From positions 203,204 to 267,203 of the forward strand of contig NZ_LMIE01000001.1 of the NCBI RefSeq assembly GCF_001428625.1: 64,000 bases of DNA, in the 5' to 3' direction. Under the pieces are notes generated by a model. The model did no database searches. It was given only the letters and a program-made list of their open reading frames with translations, and was not told where the DNA came from. The translations under genes were made by a program, and so were the position numbers. Positions 44,060 to 55,223 of the stretch are shown here, piece by piece (position 1 is the first letter of the stretch; every line of letters begins with the position of its first letter). The stretch comes from Hydrogenophaga sp. Root209 (GTDB lineage: Bacteria > Pseudomonadota > Gammaproteobacteria > Burkholderiales > Burkholderiaceae_C).

Positions 44060-46297
44060 ATGCTGAATCACATCGATCCTGTCGAGCTGCCGCGCGCCCT
44101 GCAACACATGCTGGAGCGCGAGCACGCTGACACACCCACCGCCCTGCCACGCCGCAGCTTCCTCAAAGTGGTGGGCGCCGGCGGCTTTGCGCTGGGCGCC
44201 TTCCCGCACCTGGCCACTGCGCAGACCACCCCGGCAGCCACCGGCCTCAAGCCGACCGAACAACCCCTGGCCTTCGTGCAGATCGCGCCCGACGGCTGGG
44301 TCACGGTCACCATCAACCGGCTCGAATTCGGCCAGGGCGTGCAGACCGGCCTGCCCATGATCCTGGCCGAGGAGCTGGACGCCGACTGGTCCAAAGTGCG
44401 CAGCCAGCACGGCAATGCTGACGCGGCCTACCTGGACCCGCTGTTCGGCATCCACCTCACCGGCGGCTCCACCGCCATCAAGCACAGCTACACGCAGTAC
44501 CGCGAGCTGGGCGCGCGCGCCCGGGCGATGCTGCTGTCGGCGGCGGCCGCGCGCTGGAACGTGGACGTGTCCACCCTGCGCACCCAGGCCGGTACCGTCA
44601 TCGGCCCCGGCGGGCGCAAGGCCGGCTACGGCGAACTGGCCCAGGCCGCCATGGCCTTGCCGGTGCCCGAGAAGGTCGTGCTCAAGGACCCCAAGAATTT
44701 CAGCATCATCGGCAAGCCCACGCCGCGCCTGGACGCTCGCGCCAAGAGCAGCGGGCAGCAGGACTTCGGCATCGACGTGCGCCGCCCGGGTCAGCTCACC
44801 GCGCTGGTCGCCCACCCGCCGGTGTTCGGCTCGAAACTGAAGGCGGTCGACGACAGCGCGGCGCGCGCCATCAAGGGCGTGAAGGCCGTGCTGCGCGTGC
44901 CGCTGGACCGCGGCGCCGAGGGCGTGGCCGTGATCGCCGACGGCTACTGGCCCGCCAAACAAGGGCGTGACGCGCTCAAACTGACCTGGGACGACTCGGC
45001 CGTGGAGAAGGTCGACAGCGCGCGCCAGCTGGTGCAGTACCGCGAACTGGCCAAACAACCCGGACCGCGCGCGTTTGATGCCGACATGGCGCCGCTGGCC
45101 AACGCGCCGCGCACGATCGAAGCCGAGTTCGTTTTCCCCTACCTGGCCCACGCGCCCATGGAGCCGCTGAACTGCACGGTGCAGCTCTCCGAGGGCCGCG
45201 CCGAGCTGTGGGTCGGCACCCAGTTTCCGGGTGTGGATGCCGCAGCGGCCGCGCGCGTGCTGGGCCTCAAACCCGAGCAGGTGGCCATGAACGTGCAGAT
45301 GGCCGGTGGTGGCTTCGGCCGGCGCGGCCTGCCCAGCAGCGACTACGTGGTCGAGGCCTGCGAAATCGCCAAGGCCGCGCGCGCCGCCGGCATCAACGCC
45401 CCGGTGCGCATGGTCTGGAGCCGCGAGGACGACATCAAGGGCGGCTACTACCGCCCCATGCACCTGCACACCGCGCGCATCGGCTTTGACGAACGCGGCA
45501 ACGTCCTCGCCTGGGACCATGTGCTCGTGGGCCAGTCCATCGTCTCGGGCACCTTCTTTGAAGGCGGCATGGTCAAGAACGGCATCGACGCCACCGCGGT
45601 GGAAGGCATGCGCGAACCCTACGGCCTGCCGATGCGCCTGACCGTGCACCACCCCAAGGTCAACGTGCCGGTGCTGTGGTGGCGCAGCGTGGGCTCCACC
45701 CACACCGCCTTCGTCATGGAGACCCTGCTCGACGACATCGCGCGCGCCACGAAGCAGGACCCGGTGGCCTACCGCATGCGCCTGTTTGGCGACAAGCACC
45801 CGCGCCACCGCGCCGCGCTGCAGCTGGCCGTGGACAAGAGCGGCTACGGCAAGAAGCAGTTGCCCGCCGGGCGCGCCTGGGGCGTGGCGGTGCACGAGTC
45901 GTTCAGCTCGGTCGTGGCCTACGTGGTCGAGGCCTCGGTGAAAGACGGCAGCCCGGTGCTGCACCGTGTGACGTCCGGCGTGCATTGCAACCTGGCCATC
46001 AACCCGAAGAGCGTGGAAACACAGGTGCAAGGCGCGGCCGTCATGGGCCTGTCCATGTGCCTGCCGGGTTCGGCCATCACGCTGAAGGACGGCGTGGTCG
46101 AGCAGAGCAACTTCGGCGACTACACCGTGGCGCGCATCACCGACATGCCCGAGATCAACGTGCACGTGGTGCCCAGCGCCGACCCGCCCACCGGCATCGG
46201 CGAACCAGGTCTGCCGCCGCTGGCACCCGCGTTTGCCAATGCCATCGCGCAACTCACCGGCAAGCCGCTGCGCGAGCTGCCGTTCAAGCTCGCCTGA
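44060..46297 (+). CDS. Molybdenum hydroxylase large subunit (IorB-like), Tat-exported
   Basis: The 745-residue subunit has a twin-arginine signal (P-R-R-S-F-L-K-V-V-G-A-G-G-F-A-L) at about residues 31-46, so the enzyme is probably periplasmic. Molybdopterin-binding stretches are visible: N-R-L-E-F-G-Q-G-V-Q-T-G, G-G-G-F-G-R-R-G, and near the end G-E-P-G-L-P-P-L-A-P-A with the catalytic glutamate. Family members (isoquinoline 1-oxidoreductase and periplasmic aldehyde oxidoreductases) hydroxylate N-heterocycles or oxidise aldehydes; the substrate is not evident. Confidence 0.94.
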   Translation: MLNHIDPVELPRALQHMLEREHADTPTALPRRSFLKVVGAGGFALGAFPHLATAQTTPAATGLKPTEQPLAFVQIAPDGWVTVTINRLEFGQGVQTGLPMILAEELDADWSKVRSQHGNADAAYLDPLFGIHLTGGSTAIKHSYTQYRELGARARAMLLSAAAARWNVDVSTLRTQAGTVIGPGGRKAGYGELAQAAMALPVPEKVVLKDPKNFSIIGKPTPRLDARAKSSGQQDFGIDVRRPGQLTALVAHPPVFGSKLKAVDDSAARAIKGVKAVLRVPLDRGAEGVAVIADGYWPAKQGRDALKLTWDDSAVEKVDSARQLVQYRELAKQPGPRAFDADMAPLANAPRTIEAEFVFPYLAHAPMEPLNCTVQLSEGRAELWVGTQFPGVDAAAAARVLGLKPEQVAMNVQMAGGGFGRRGLPSSDYVVEACEIAKAARAAGINAPVRMVWSREDDIKGGYYRPMHLHTARIGFDERGNVLAWDHVLVGQSIVSGTFFEGGMVKNGIDATAVEGMREPYGLPMRLTVHHPKVNVPVLWWRSVGSTHTAFVMETLLDDIARATKQDPVAYRMRLFGDKHPRHRAALQLAVDKSGYGKKQLPAGRAWGVAVHESFSSVVAYVVEASVKDGSPVLHRVTSGVHCNLAINPKSVETQVQGAAVMGLSMCLPGSAITLKDGVVEQSNFGDYTVARITDMPEINVHVVPSADPPTGIGEPGLPPLAPAFANAIAQLTGKPLRELPFKLA

Positions 46298-46304
46298 GGC
46301 CAGC

Positions 46305-47351
46305 GTGGAAGATCTCGACACGCGCGTGCTTCGCACCGCGGTGGGCTGGCACGGCGCCGGCCTGCCGGTGGTGCTGGTGACGGTGGCGCGCACCTGGGGT
46401 TCGTCGCCCCGGCCACCGGGCTCGCTCATGGCCATCAACGGCCGCGGCGAGACGGTGGGCTCGGTCTCGGGCGGCTGCATCGAAGACGACCTGATCCACC
46501 GCATCCGCGAAGGCGGCGTGCAGGCGGCCTGCGCCACCGACACCCCCGCCGTGCTGCGCTACGGCATCTCGGCCGACGAGGCCCACCGCTTCGGCCTGCC
46601 CTGCGGCGGCACGGTGGAGCTGGTGCTGGAGCCGGTCTCGGCCCGCAGCCGGCTGCCCGAATTGCTGCAGGCCTGCCTGCAGCGCCGCAGCACCGAACGT
46701 GTGCTGAACCTGCACACCGGCGAGGTGGAATTGCAAGCGGGCCAGCGCGACGGCCTGCCGCAATTCGACGATCAACACCTCACCACCCACCTCGGGCCGC
46801 AGGCGCGGCTGATCGTCATCGGCGCGGGCGACCTCTCGCGCTTCTTGTGCCAGATGGCGCTGGGCCTGGGTTTCGAGGTGATCGTGTGCGACCCGCGCGA
46901 GGAGAGTCGCGCGAGCTGGCAGCTCGACGGCGTGGAACTCAGCCACGAGATGCCGGACGACCTGATCCTGCGCCTGAAACCCGACGCACGCACCGCCGTG
47001 GTGGCCGTGACGCACGACCCCAAGCTCGACGACCTGGCGCTGATCGACGCGCTGCAGTCGGACGCCTTCTACGTGGGCGCCATCGGCTCGCGGCGCCACA
47101 GCGAGCTGCGCAAGACGAGGCTGCACGAACACTTCGACCTGTCGCCAGACGCACTGCAAGTGCTGCACGGGCCGGCCGGTCTGTACATCGGCAGCAAGAC
47201 CCCGGCCGAGATCGCGCTCTCGATCATGGCCGAGGTGGTCGCGGTGAAGAACGGTGTGGGGTCGTCTGCGGTGGTGCCGGTTGCGGAAGGCAAAGCCCGG
47301 GTCGAACACCCCGGTCGCGACGCGTTCACGGCACCGGTCTGCGCGGTCTGA
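46305..47351 (+). CDS. XdhC/CoxI-family molybdenum cofactor maturation factor
   Basis: The protein of about 348 residues has an N-terminal XdhC_CoxI domain (S-S-P-R-P-P-G-S-L-M, G-S-V-S-G-G-C-I-E) and a C-terminal Rossmann domain (L-I-V-I-G-A-G-D-L-S, Y-V-G-A-I-G-S-R-R-H). It inserts sulfurated Mo cofactor into the hydroxylase encoded upstream. A GTG start at 46305 with GAGG five bases before is preferred. It converges on xthA with three bases between. Confidence 0.91.
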   Translation: MEDLDTRVLRTAVGWHGAGLPVVLVTVARTWGSSPRPPGSLMAINGRGETVGSVSGGCIEDDLIHRIREGGVQAACATDTPAVLRYGISADEAHRFGLPCGGTVELVLEPVSARSRLPELLQACLQRRSTERVLNLHTGEVELQAGQRDGLPQFDDQHLTTHLGPQARLIVIGAGDLSRFLCQMALGLGFEVIVCDPREESRASWQLDGVELSHEMPDDLILRLKPDARTAVVAVTHDPKLDDLALIDALQSDAFYVGAIGSRRHSELRKTRLHEHFDLSPDALQVLHGPAGLYIGSKTPAEIALSIMAEVVAVKNGVGSSAVVPVAEGKARVEHPGRDAFTAPVCAV

Positions 47352-47354
47352 CGC

Positions 47355-48158
47355 TCACAGGCTCAGGTCGTACTCGATCGTGATCGGCGCGTGGTCGCTG
47401 AACTTCACGTCCTTGTAGATGTGCTCGCTGCGCGCCAGCGCCGCCAGGGCCGGTGTGGCCAGGTGGTAGTCCAGTCGCCACCCCACGTTGTTCGCATAGG
47501 CCTGCCCCCGATTGCTCCACCACGTGTAGCAGGTGTCGGTGGTGTCGGGCTGCAGGCGCCGGTACACATCGACCAGGCCGCCGTCGTTGAGCAGCGCCGT
47601 CATCCAGGCGCGCTCTTCGGGCAGGAAACCGCTGTTCTTCTGGTTGCTGCGCCAGTTCTTCAGGTCGGCCTGCTGGTGGGCGATGTTCACGTCGCCGCAC
47701 AGGATGAATTCGCGCTCGCCCTTGAGCGCCATGAGGTGGGGGTGGAACGCCCCGAGAAAGCGGTACTTGGCCTCCTGCCGCTCGGGGCCGGATGACCCGC
47801 TGGGGAAGTAGGCGCTGATCAGCGAGATCTTGCGGCCCGGTGTGTCGAAGCGCAGTTCGGTGTAGCGGCCCTCGGCATCGAACTCGTCGCAGCGGAAGCC
47901 GGTGATCACGTCGCTGGGCTCGTGGCGCGTGTACACGCCCACGCCCGAGTAGCCCTTTTTCTGGGCGAAGTGGAAATGGCCCCGCAGACCGGCGAGTTGC
48001 TCGAAGCGCCCGCTGACATCGAGCTCCTGCGCCTTGACCTCCTGCACACAAATACAATCCGGCTGGTGCTCGGTCAGCCATTTCTCCAGCCCTTTGGTGG
48101 TGGCGGAGCGGATGCCGTTGAGGTTGAGGCTGGTCAGTTTGAACAAGGAAACCCCCAT
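47355..48158 (-). CDS. xthA: Exodeoxyribonuclease III
   Basis: The protein of about 267 residues is an ExoIII-type AP endonuclease for base excision repair. Visible motifs are L-T-S-L-N-L-N-G-I-R-S, Q-E-V-K-A-Q (metal glutamate), C-G-D-V-N-I-A-H, and D-H-A-P-I at the end. The ATG at 48158 overlaps the pyrE start codon on the other strand. An alternative TTG at 48146 with a G-run upstream would give M-F-K-L-T-S. Each gene's promoter must therefore lie inside the other gene. Confidence 0.94.
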   Translation of the reverse strand: MGVSLFKLTSLNLNGIRSATTKGLEKWLTEHQPDCICVQEVKAQELDVSGRFEQLAGLRGHFHFAQKKGYSGVGVYTRHEPSDVITGFRCDEFDAEGRYTELRFDTPGRKISLISAYFPSGSSGPERQEAKYRFLGAFHPHLMALKGEREFILCGDVNIAHQQADLKNWRSNQKNSGFLPEERAWMTALLNDGGLVDVYRRLQPDTTDTCYTWWSNRGQAYANNVGWRLDYHLATPALAALARSEHIYKDVKFSDHAPITIEYDLSL

Positions 48159-48873
48159 GGTGTTGGATACAGGCGCGGCCCCTGCGGGCGCCCCGGACGC
48201 TGCGCTCGCGCAGGAATTCGTGCAATTCTGTGTGGACGCTGGCGTGCTGCGCTTCGGCGAATTCAAGACCAAGGCAGGCCGGCTCTCGCCGTACTTCTTC
48301 AATGCCGGTCTGTTCGACGATGGCGCCAAGCTCGGGCGACTCGCGCAATTCTATGCAAAGGCCCTGATCGCCAGCGGCGTCGAATTCGACATGATCTTCG
48401 GCCCGGCCTACAAGGGCATTCCGCTGGGCGCGGCACTGGCCATCGAGCTCGCGCGCCTGGGCCTCAACGTGCCCTTTGCCTACAACCGCAAGGAAGCCAA
48501 GGACCACGGTGAAGGCGGCTCGCTGGTCGGCGCACCGCTCAAAGGCCGCGTGCTGATCATCGACGACGTGATGTCGGCGGGCACCGCGGCGCGCGAGTCG
48601 ATCGCCCTGATCCGCGCCGCTGGCGCCACGCCCCACGCCGTGACCATTGCGCTGGACCGGCAGGAAAAGGCAACCGAGGTCGGTCCGGACGGCACCGTTC
48701 GCGACGTGGATCACAGTGCCGTGCAATATGTGCAGCAACAGCTCGGCCTGCAGGTTTGCGCAATTGCCACCCTGGCGGATTTGCTGCAGTATCTGAGCGT
48801 TCACACCGGGGGGGAGCTTGATGCACACCGCCAGCGAGTACAGGCCTACCGCCTGCGCTACGGCGTGAACTGA
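48157..48873 (+). CDS. pyrE: Orotate phosphoribosyltransferase
   Basis: The 238-residue enzyme joins orotate and PRPP in pyrimidine synthesis. The PRPP-binding motif V-L-I-I-D-D-V-M-S-A-G-T-A is clear, and F-N-A-G-L-F-D and K-G-I-P-L-G fit the family. AAGGA seven bases before the ATG at 48157 fixes the start. It is head to head with xthA without any gap. Its own transcript probably continues into the DUF4124 gene. Confidence 0.96.
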   Translation: MVLDTGAAPAGAPDAALAQEFVQFCVDAGVLRFGEFKTKAGRLSPYFFNAGLFDDGAKLGRLAQFYAKALIASGVEFDMIFGPAYKGIPLGAALAIELARLGLNVPFAYNRKEAKDHGEGGSLVGAPLKGRVLIIDDVMSAGTAARESIALIRAAGATPHAVTIALDRQEKATEVGPDGTVRDVDHSAVQYVQQQLGLQVCAIATLADLLQYLSVHTGGELDAHRQRVQAYRLRYGVN

Positions 48874-48884
48874 CTCCCCAAACC

Positions 48885-49577
48885 ATGAACATCGCCCGAC
48901 CCCCCATCCTCTCCTGGCCACGCACAGCGCGCTGGAACGCGTGCGCCATGGTGATGGGCGCTGGCCTGTGGGCCATGGCCAGCGCGCAGGCACAGGGCAT
49001 CTACACCTGCATCGACGGCAAGGGCCGGCGCATCACCTCGGACCGTCCGATCGTGGAATGCCTGGACCGTGAGCAGCAGCAGTTGGGCAAGACAGGCATC
49101 GTGCGCCAGGTGGTGCCTCCGAGCTACACCGCCGACGAGCGCGCCAGGATCGAAGAAAAGCAACGCGCGGAGAACGAGATCAAGGCCCGCGCAGCCGAGG
49201 AGAAACGCCGCGAGCGCGCCCTGCTGATCCGCTACCCGAATCAGGGGGTGCACGACAAGGAGCGCGCCGAAGCCCTGGCCCAGATCGACGAGGTGATTGC
49301 TGCCGTGAACAAGCGCGAAGTGGCGCTGAAGCAGCAGCGCAAGGAAGTCGACGTGGAGATGGAGTTCTACCAGGCCGACCCGAGCAAGGCGCCGTTCTGG
49401 CTGCGCCGCAAGCTCGAAGACAGCGAGAAACAGATGGTGGTGCAGAAGCGGTTTCTGGAAGAACAGGCCCAGGAGAAACAGCGCATCAACCAGCGCTTCG
49501 ACGAAGAGCTGGCCAAGCTGCGCCAGCTCTGGTCGCCCACCTCGGCCGCCGGCAACGCTGGCACCATCAAGCGCTGA
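48885..49577 (+). CDS. Secreted coiled-coil protein with N-terminal DUF4124-like domain
   Basis: The 230-residue protein has a signal peptide ending near A-S-A-Q-A-Q-G, then I-Y-T-C-I-D-G-K-G-R-R-I-T-S-D-R-P, the DUF4124 pattern. A long charged helical region (about 80-215) rich in glutamate, lysine and arginine follows. It is probably periplasmic. Function unknown. It lies 11 bp after pyrE and ends at a hairpin. Confidence 0.85.
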   Translation: MNIARPPILSWPRTARWNACAMVMGAGLWAMASAQAQGIYTCIDGKGRRITSDRPIVECLDREQQQLGKTGIVRQVVPPSYTADERARIEEKQRAENEIKARAAEEKRRERALLIRYPNQGVHDKERAEALAQIDEVIAAVNKREVALKQQRKEVDVEMEFYQADPSKAPFWLRRKLEDSEKQMVVQKRFLEEQAQEKQRINQRFDEELAKLRQLWSPTSAAGNAGTIKR

Positions 49578-49600
49578 AACCCACCCTCTGGGGGTGGGTT
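49578..49600. terminator. Hairpin between the DUF4124 gene and gatB
   Basis: AACCCACCC-TCTGG-GGGTGGGTT forms a perfect 9-bp stem. It lies between two convergent genes. T-runs are short on both strands, so it may work weakly in both directions. Confidence 0.6.
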
Positions 49601-49604
49601 CAAC

Positions 49605-51086
49605 TCACTGCAGTTTCCGGCGCAGCACGTCGTTGACCTGCTGCGGGTTGGCCTTGCCCTTGCTGGCCTTCATGACCTGCCCCACCAGGGCGTTGAACGC
49701 CTTTTCCTTGCCGGCTCGGAACTGGGCCACGTTGTCGGCGTTGGCGGCCATCACCTCGTCGATGATCTTTTCCAGCGCGCCGGTGTCGTTCATCTGTTTG
49801 AGGCCCTTGGTCTCGATGACAGCGTCCACGTCGCTGCCGTCCCCCGTCCACAAGGCGTCGAAGACCTGCTTGGCCGCGTTGTTGGAAATCGTGCCGTCGG
49901 CAATGCGCGCGATCAGCGCGGCCAGCTGCGCGGCGCTCACCGGCACGCTGGCCATGTCGCCTTCGTCGGCGTTCAGCCGGCGAGACACCTCGCCCATGAT
50001 CCAGTTGCTCACCAGCTTCGCCTGGCCACTGGCTTTCGCAGCCGTCTCGAAGTAGGCGGCCATCGCCGGGCTTTGCGTGAGCGTGGTGGCGTCGTATTCG
50101 GGCAGGCCGTAGTCGCGCACAAGGCGCTCGGCCATGGCGCGTGGCAGCTCGGGCATGTTGGCGCGCACCTGCTCCACCCAGTCGCGCGCGATCACCAGCG
50201 GCGGCAGATCCGGGTCGGGAAAGTAGCGGTAGTCGGCCGCGTCTTCCTTGGTGCGCATGGCGCGCGTCTCGCCGGTGTCGGGGTCGAACAGCACCGTGGC
50301 CTGCTGGATCGCGCGACCGTCCTCGATCTCCTCGATCTGCCAGCGGATCTCGTAGTCGATCGCCTGCTGCATGAACTTGAAGCTGTTGAGGTTCTTGATC
50401 TCGCGGCGCGTGCCCAGCTCCGCGCCGGGTTTGCGCACCGAGACGTTGGCGTCGCAGCGGAACGAACCTTCCTGCATGTTGCCGTCGCAGATGCCGATCC
50501 AGGTGACGATCTTGTGGAGCTCTTTCGCGTAGGCCACGGCCTCGGCGCTCGAACGCATGTCGGGCTCGGTCACGATCTCCAGCAGCGGTGTACCGGCGCG
50601 GTTGAGATCGATCCCGCTCTGGCCAATGAAGTCTTCGTGCAGGCTCTTGCCGGCGTCTTCTTCCAGGTGCGCGCGCACCAGCCGCACGGTCCGTTTTTCC
50701 GATTGCCCTGAGCCTGTCGAATGGGCGCCGAGGAAGAAGCTCACCTCGCCGCCCTGCACCACCGGGATCTCGAACTGGCTGATCTGGTAGCCCTTGGGCA
50801 GGTCGGGGTAGAAGTAGTTCTTGCGCGCGAACACGCTCTGCTCGGCGATGTGTGAGCCCAGCGCCAGGCCCAGACGGATCGCAAGCTCCACCGCGGCTTT
50901 GTTCATCACCGGCAGCGTGCCCGGCAGCGCCAGGTCCACCGCACAGGCCTGCGTGTTGGGCTCGGCGCCGAAGGCCGTGGGCGCCCGGCTGAAGATCTTG
51001 GATTGCGTGGCGAGCTGGGTGTGGGTCTCGAAGCCGATGACGACCTCGTAACCGTGAACCAGCAGGGATTTGCTTGTGTTGCTCAT
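49605..51086 (-). CDS. gatB: Asp-tRNA(Asn)/Glu-tRNA(Gln) amidotransferase subunit B
   Basis: The 493-residue protein has the GatB pattern: [36 protein letters not shown] and [15 protein letters not shown]. The tail and YqeY domains follow. It binds and phosphorylates misacylated tRNA for amidation by GatA. Between F-F-L-G and R-T-V-R-L it has about ten extra residues ([10 protein letters not shown]) encoded by a REP-like element in frame. It ends at the hairpin shared with the DUF4124 gene. Confidence 0.96.
   Translation of the reverse strand: MSNTSKSLLVHGYEVVIGFETHTQLATQSKIFSRAPTAFGAEPNTQACAVDLALPGTLPVMNKAAVELAIRLGLALGSHIAEQSVFARKNYFYPDLPKGYQISQFEIPVVQGGEVSFFLGAHSTGSGQSEKRTVRLVRAHLEEDAGKSLHEDFIGQSGIDLNRAGTPLLEIVTEPDMRSSAEAVAYAKELHKIVTWIGICDGNMQEGSFRCDANVSVRKPGAELGTRREIKNLNSFKFMQQAIDYEIRWQIEEIEDGRAIQQATVLFDPDTGETRAMRTKEDAADYRYFPDPDLPPLVIARDWVEQVRANMPELPRAMAERLVRDYGLPEYDATTLTQSPAMAAYFETAAKASGQAKLVSNWIMGEVSRRLNADEGDMASVPVSAAQLAALIARIADGTISNNAAKQVFDALWTGDGSDVDAVIETKGLKQMNDTGALEKIIDEVMAANADNVAQFRAGKEKAFNALVGQVMKASKGKANPQQVNDVLRRKLQ
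50691..50724. repeat. REP-like element inside gatB
   Basis: The minus strand contains TTCGACAGGCTCAGGGC followed by AATCGG, a widespread proteobacterial REP-like sequence normally found between genes. Here it is in frame and encodes the extra loop in GatB. Confidence 0.65.
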
Positions 51087-51088
51087 GA

Positions 51089-52590
51089 TCAGAATCCCGA
51101 GGGCGAACGGGTGTGCCAGTCGGTCGCCTGCTGGAAGGCGTGCGCGGCCTGCAGCAGCGCGCCCTCCTGGAAATAGTTGCCCACGAGTTGCAGGCCCACC
51201 GGCATGCCACCGGCGCCAAAGCCCGCCGGCACGCTCATGCCGGGCAGGCCGGCCAGGCTGGTGGACAGGGTGTAGATGTCGGCCAGGTAGTTGGCCAGCG
51301 GGTCGTCGCTCTTCTCGCCGATCTTCCACGCCACGGTGGGCGCCACGGGGCCGGCGATGAGGTCACAGCGCTCGAACGCGGACTGGAAGTCCTGCGCGAT
51401 CAGGCGGCGGATCTGCTGCGCCTTGAGGTAGTAGGCGTCGTAGTAGCCATGGCTCAGCACGTAGGTGCCGATCATGATGCGGCGCTGCACCTCGGGGCCA
51501 AAGGCCTCGCTGCGCGACTTCTTGTACATATCGAGCAGATCGTCGTATTTCGCCGCGCGGTGGCCGAACTTCACACCGTCAAAACGGCTGAGGTTGCTCG
51601 ATGCTTCGGCCGGCGCAATGATGTAGTACACCGGGATGGACAGTTCGGTGCGGGGCAGCGAGATGTCGACCAGCGTGGCCCCGAGCTTCTCGTATTCGCC
51701 CAGCGCGCCGTGCACGGCAGCCAGCACATCGGGCGCACAGCCCGCGCCAAAAAACTCGGTGGGCAAACCGATGCGCAGGCCCTTGAGCGGCTGGGCGGCG
51801 GTGGCCCCTTCGCGCGGGTCGTGGATGGCTGCGCTGTAGTCCTCGGCGGGGTGATCGAGGCTGGTGGAATCGCGGTCGATGTCGGGCCCGGCCATGGCGC
51901 TGAGCAGGGCGGCGCAGTCGGCGGCGCTGCGCGCCATCGGGCCGGCCTGGTCGAGGCTGGAGGCGAAGGCCACCATGCCGTAACGCGAGCATCGGCCGTA
52001 GGTGGGCTTGATGCCGGTGATGCCGGTGAAGCTGGCGGGCTGGCGGATCGAGCCGCCAGTGTCGGTCCAGTGTCGGTACCGGTGGCCGCGGGGATCAGGC
52101 GTGCGGCCACGGCGGTGGCGGAACCGCCCGACGAGCCGCCTGGCACGCGTGTCGCGTCCCAGGGGTTGTGCACCGGCCCATACGCGGAGTTGTCGTTGCC
52201 CGAACCCATGGCGAATTCGTCGCAGTTGAGCTTGCCCAGCGACACGGCGCCGGCCTTGGCCAGATTGGCCACCACGGTGGCGTCGAACGGGCTCTGGTAA
52301 CCGGCGAGCATCTTCGAGCCAGCGGTGGTGGGGAAATCTTTCGTGACGAAGATGTCCTTGTGCGCCAGCGGCACACCCAGCAGCGGCGTGCGCTCGCCGG
52401 CGGCGATGCGTGCGTCCGCCGCGCGGGCCTGGACCAGCGTGGCTTCTTCGTTGAAGGCGAGGTAAGCGCCCAGCGAGGCGAACTGTTTCGCGCGGGCCAG
52501 CAGGTGCTGTGCGGCTTCGACGCTGCTGGTCTGCTTGTGGCGAATAGCGGCGGCGAGCTCGGTGACGCCCAGGGTGTGCAGATCGTTCAT
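51089..52590 (-). pseudogene. gatA: Frameshifted amidotransferase subunit A gene
   Basis: The N-terminal frame (52590 down to about 52077) has the GatA start, K in V-P-L-A-H-K-D-I-F and C/G-S-S-G-G-S pattern, and runs to G-T-D-T-G. It is then thrown out of frame. The correct C-terminal frame continues from about 52056 (G-S-I-R-Q-P-A-S-F) through [12 protein letters not shown] to the end at 51089. The break is an exact 11-bp tandem duplication; removing one copy gives a normal 496-residue protein. Because gatCAB is normally essential in this group, an assembly or sequencing error, or a very recent mutation, is likely. GatA supplies ammonia from glutamine and amidates Asp-tRNA(Asn). Confidence 0.93.
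52056..52077 (-). repeat. 11-bp tandem duplication in gatA
   Basis: CCAGTGTCGGT is present twice in a row on the plus strand (52056-52066 and 52067-52077). The extra 11 bp shift the gatA frame by two and give a stop-prone frame downstream. Confidence 0.95.
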
Positions 52591-52886
52591 TCGATCACCT
52601 TCGGCACGAGGAACAGGCCTCGCTCAACCGCCGGGGCGCTTTTCTGGTTGGCTTCACGGTTGTTGGGTTCGCTCGCCACGTCGGGGCGCAGGCGCAGCGA
52701 AACGTGGTCGATCACGGCGGTGGGGTGGGCCAGTGGCTCCACGCCGGTGGTGTCCACCGCGTTCATTTGTTCCACGGTATCGAAGAAGCCATTGAGCTGG
52801 GTCAGCATGCGCTCGCTCTGCGGCTCGGTGAGCTCCAGGCGCGCCAGGTTGGCGATGCGACCGATATCGGACAGGGTCAGGGACAT
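52587..52886 (-). CDS. gatC: Asp-tRNA(Asn)/Glu-tRNA(Gln) amidotransferase subunit C
   Basis: The 99-residue subunit holds GatA and GatB together. The GatC pattern is clear: [11 protein letters not shown] near the N-terminus and [19 protein letters not shown]. It overlaps gatA by ATGA and starts the gatCAB operon, divergent from mreB. Confidence 0.96.
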   Translation of the reverse strand: MSLTLSDIGRIANLARLELTEPQSERMLTQLNGFFDTVEQMNAVDTTGVEPLAHPTAVIDHVSLRLRPDVASEPNNREANQKSAPAVERGLFLVPKVIE

Positions 52887-54224
<1,338 letters not shown>

Positions 54225-54284
54225 GGCACGCGCCGCACTCCGGCGCACGTTCACCCACACACCACCAGACCCACCCCGAGCGTC

Positions 54285-55223
54285 ATGCCACTGGGCACCC
54301 TGGACCGCACTCCGCCCCCCTTCTTCAAGCAGGGGCCGTCGGCCCTGTCCAAGCTGGTGGTGTTCAGCGCGCTGGCGCTCTTTCTCATGGTGGCCGACCT
54401 GCGCTTTGAAGTGGCGCGCCCGGTGCGTGCGTCCATCGCCGCAGCGCTCTACCCGGTGCAGTGGCTGGTGTTGCAGCCGGTGCAGGCCATGGCGGGCGTG
54501 GGCGGGTATTTCACCTCGCTGCACAACGCGCAGCAAAGCGAAGGCGACGCGCTCAAGCGACTGGCCACCCAGGCCGATCGCACCTTGCAACTGGAGCAGA
54601 TGGCGCTGGAAAACCAACGTCTGCGCGCTCTGCTGGCCATGCGCGAGCGCACTGGCACACAGGCCCTGGGCGCGCAGGTGCTGTACGACGCTGCCGATCC
54701 GTACTCGCGCAAGATCGTGATCGACCGGGGCCAGACGCAAGGCGTGCAGGCCGGCTCGCCCGTGATCGACGAAAGCGGCGTGCTCGGCCAGGTCACGCGT
54801 GTGTACCCGCTGGTGTCCGAGGTGAGCCTGCTGATCGACCGCGACATGGCCATTCCCGTGCTCAACACCCGCACCGGCGTTCGCAGCGTGGCTTACGGCC
54901 AGCCGTCGACCAAGGGCGACGGCATGGAACTGCGCTACACCCTGGCCAGCGCCGACATCGCCCAAGGCGATCTGCTCACCACCAGCGGTGTGGATGGCGT
55001 GTACCCGCCCGGCCTCCCCGTGGGCCGCGTGACGCTGGTGGAGCGCCAGGCCGAATCGTCCTTTTCGCGCATTGAAGCCGAACCGCTGGCCCAGGTGCAG
55101 GGCACGCTGCATGTGCTGGTGCTCACGCCGACCGGCACCACGCTGCCGCCCCCCCCGATGTCCGGCCCCGCCCGTGCGGCCAGCCCGACCGATCGCCCGG
55201 GTGTCCGGAGCAACGCGCCATGA
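54285..55223 (+). CDS. mreC: Rod shape-determining protein MreC
   Basis: The 312-residue protein has one N-terminal membrane helix (about 29-45), a coiled coil (about 85-115) and a periplasmic beta-rich part with V-I-D-E-S-G-V-L-G-Q-V. It links MreB to PBP2. The proline-rich C-terminus is variable. It overlaps mreD by ATGA. Confidence 0.95.
   Translation: MPLGTLDRTPPPFFKQGPSALSKLVVFSALALFLMVADLRFEVARPVRASIAAALYPVQWLVLQPVQAMAGVGGYFTSLHNAQQSEGDALKRLATQADRTLQLEQMALENQRLRALLAMRERTGTQALGAQVLYDAADPYSRKIVIDRGQTQGVQAGSPVIDESGVLGQVTRVYPLVSEVSLLIDRDMAIPVLNTRTGVRSVAYGQPSTKGDGMELRYTLASADIAQGDLLTTSGVDGVYPPGLPVGRVTLVERQAESSFSRIEAEPLAQVQGTLHVLVLTPTGTTLPPPPMSGPARAASPTDRPGVRSNAP

Noticed and set aside
51089-51976. 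A separate amidase gene starting at 51976
   Set aside because: It is the C-terminal part of gatA, separated only by the 11-bp duplication.
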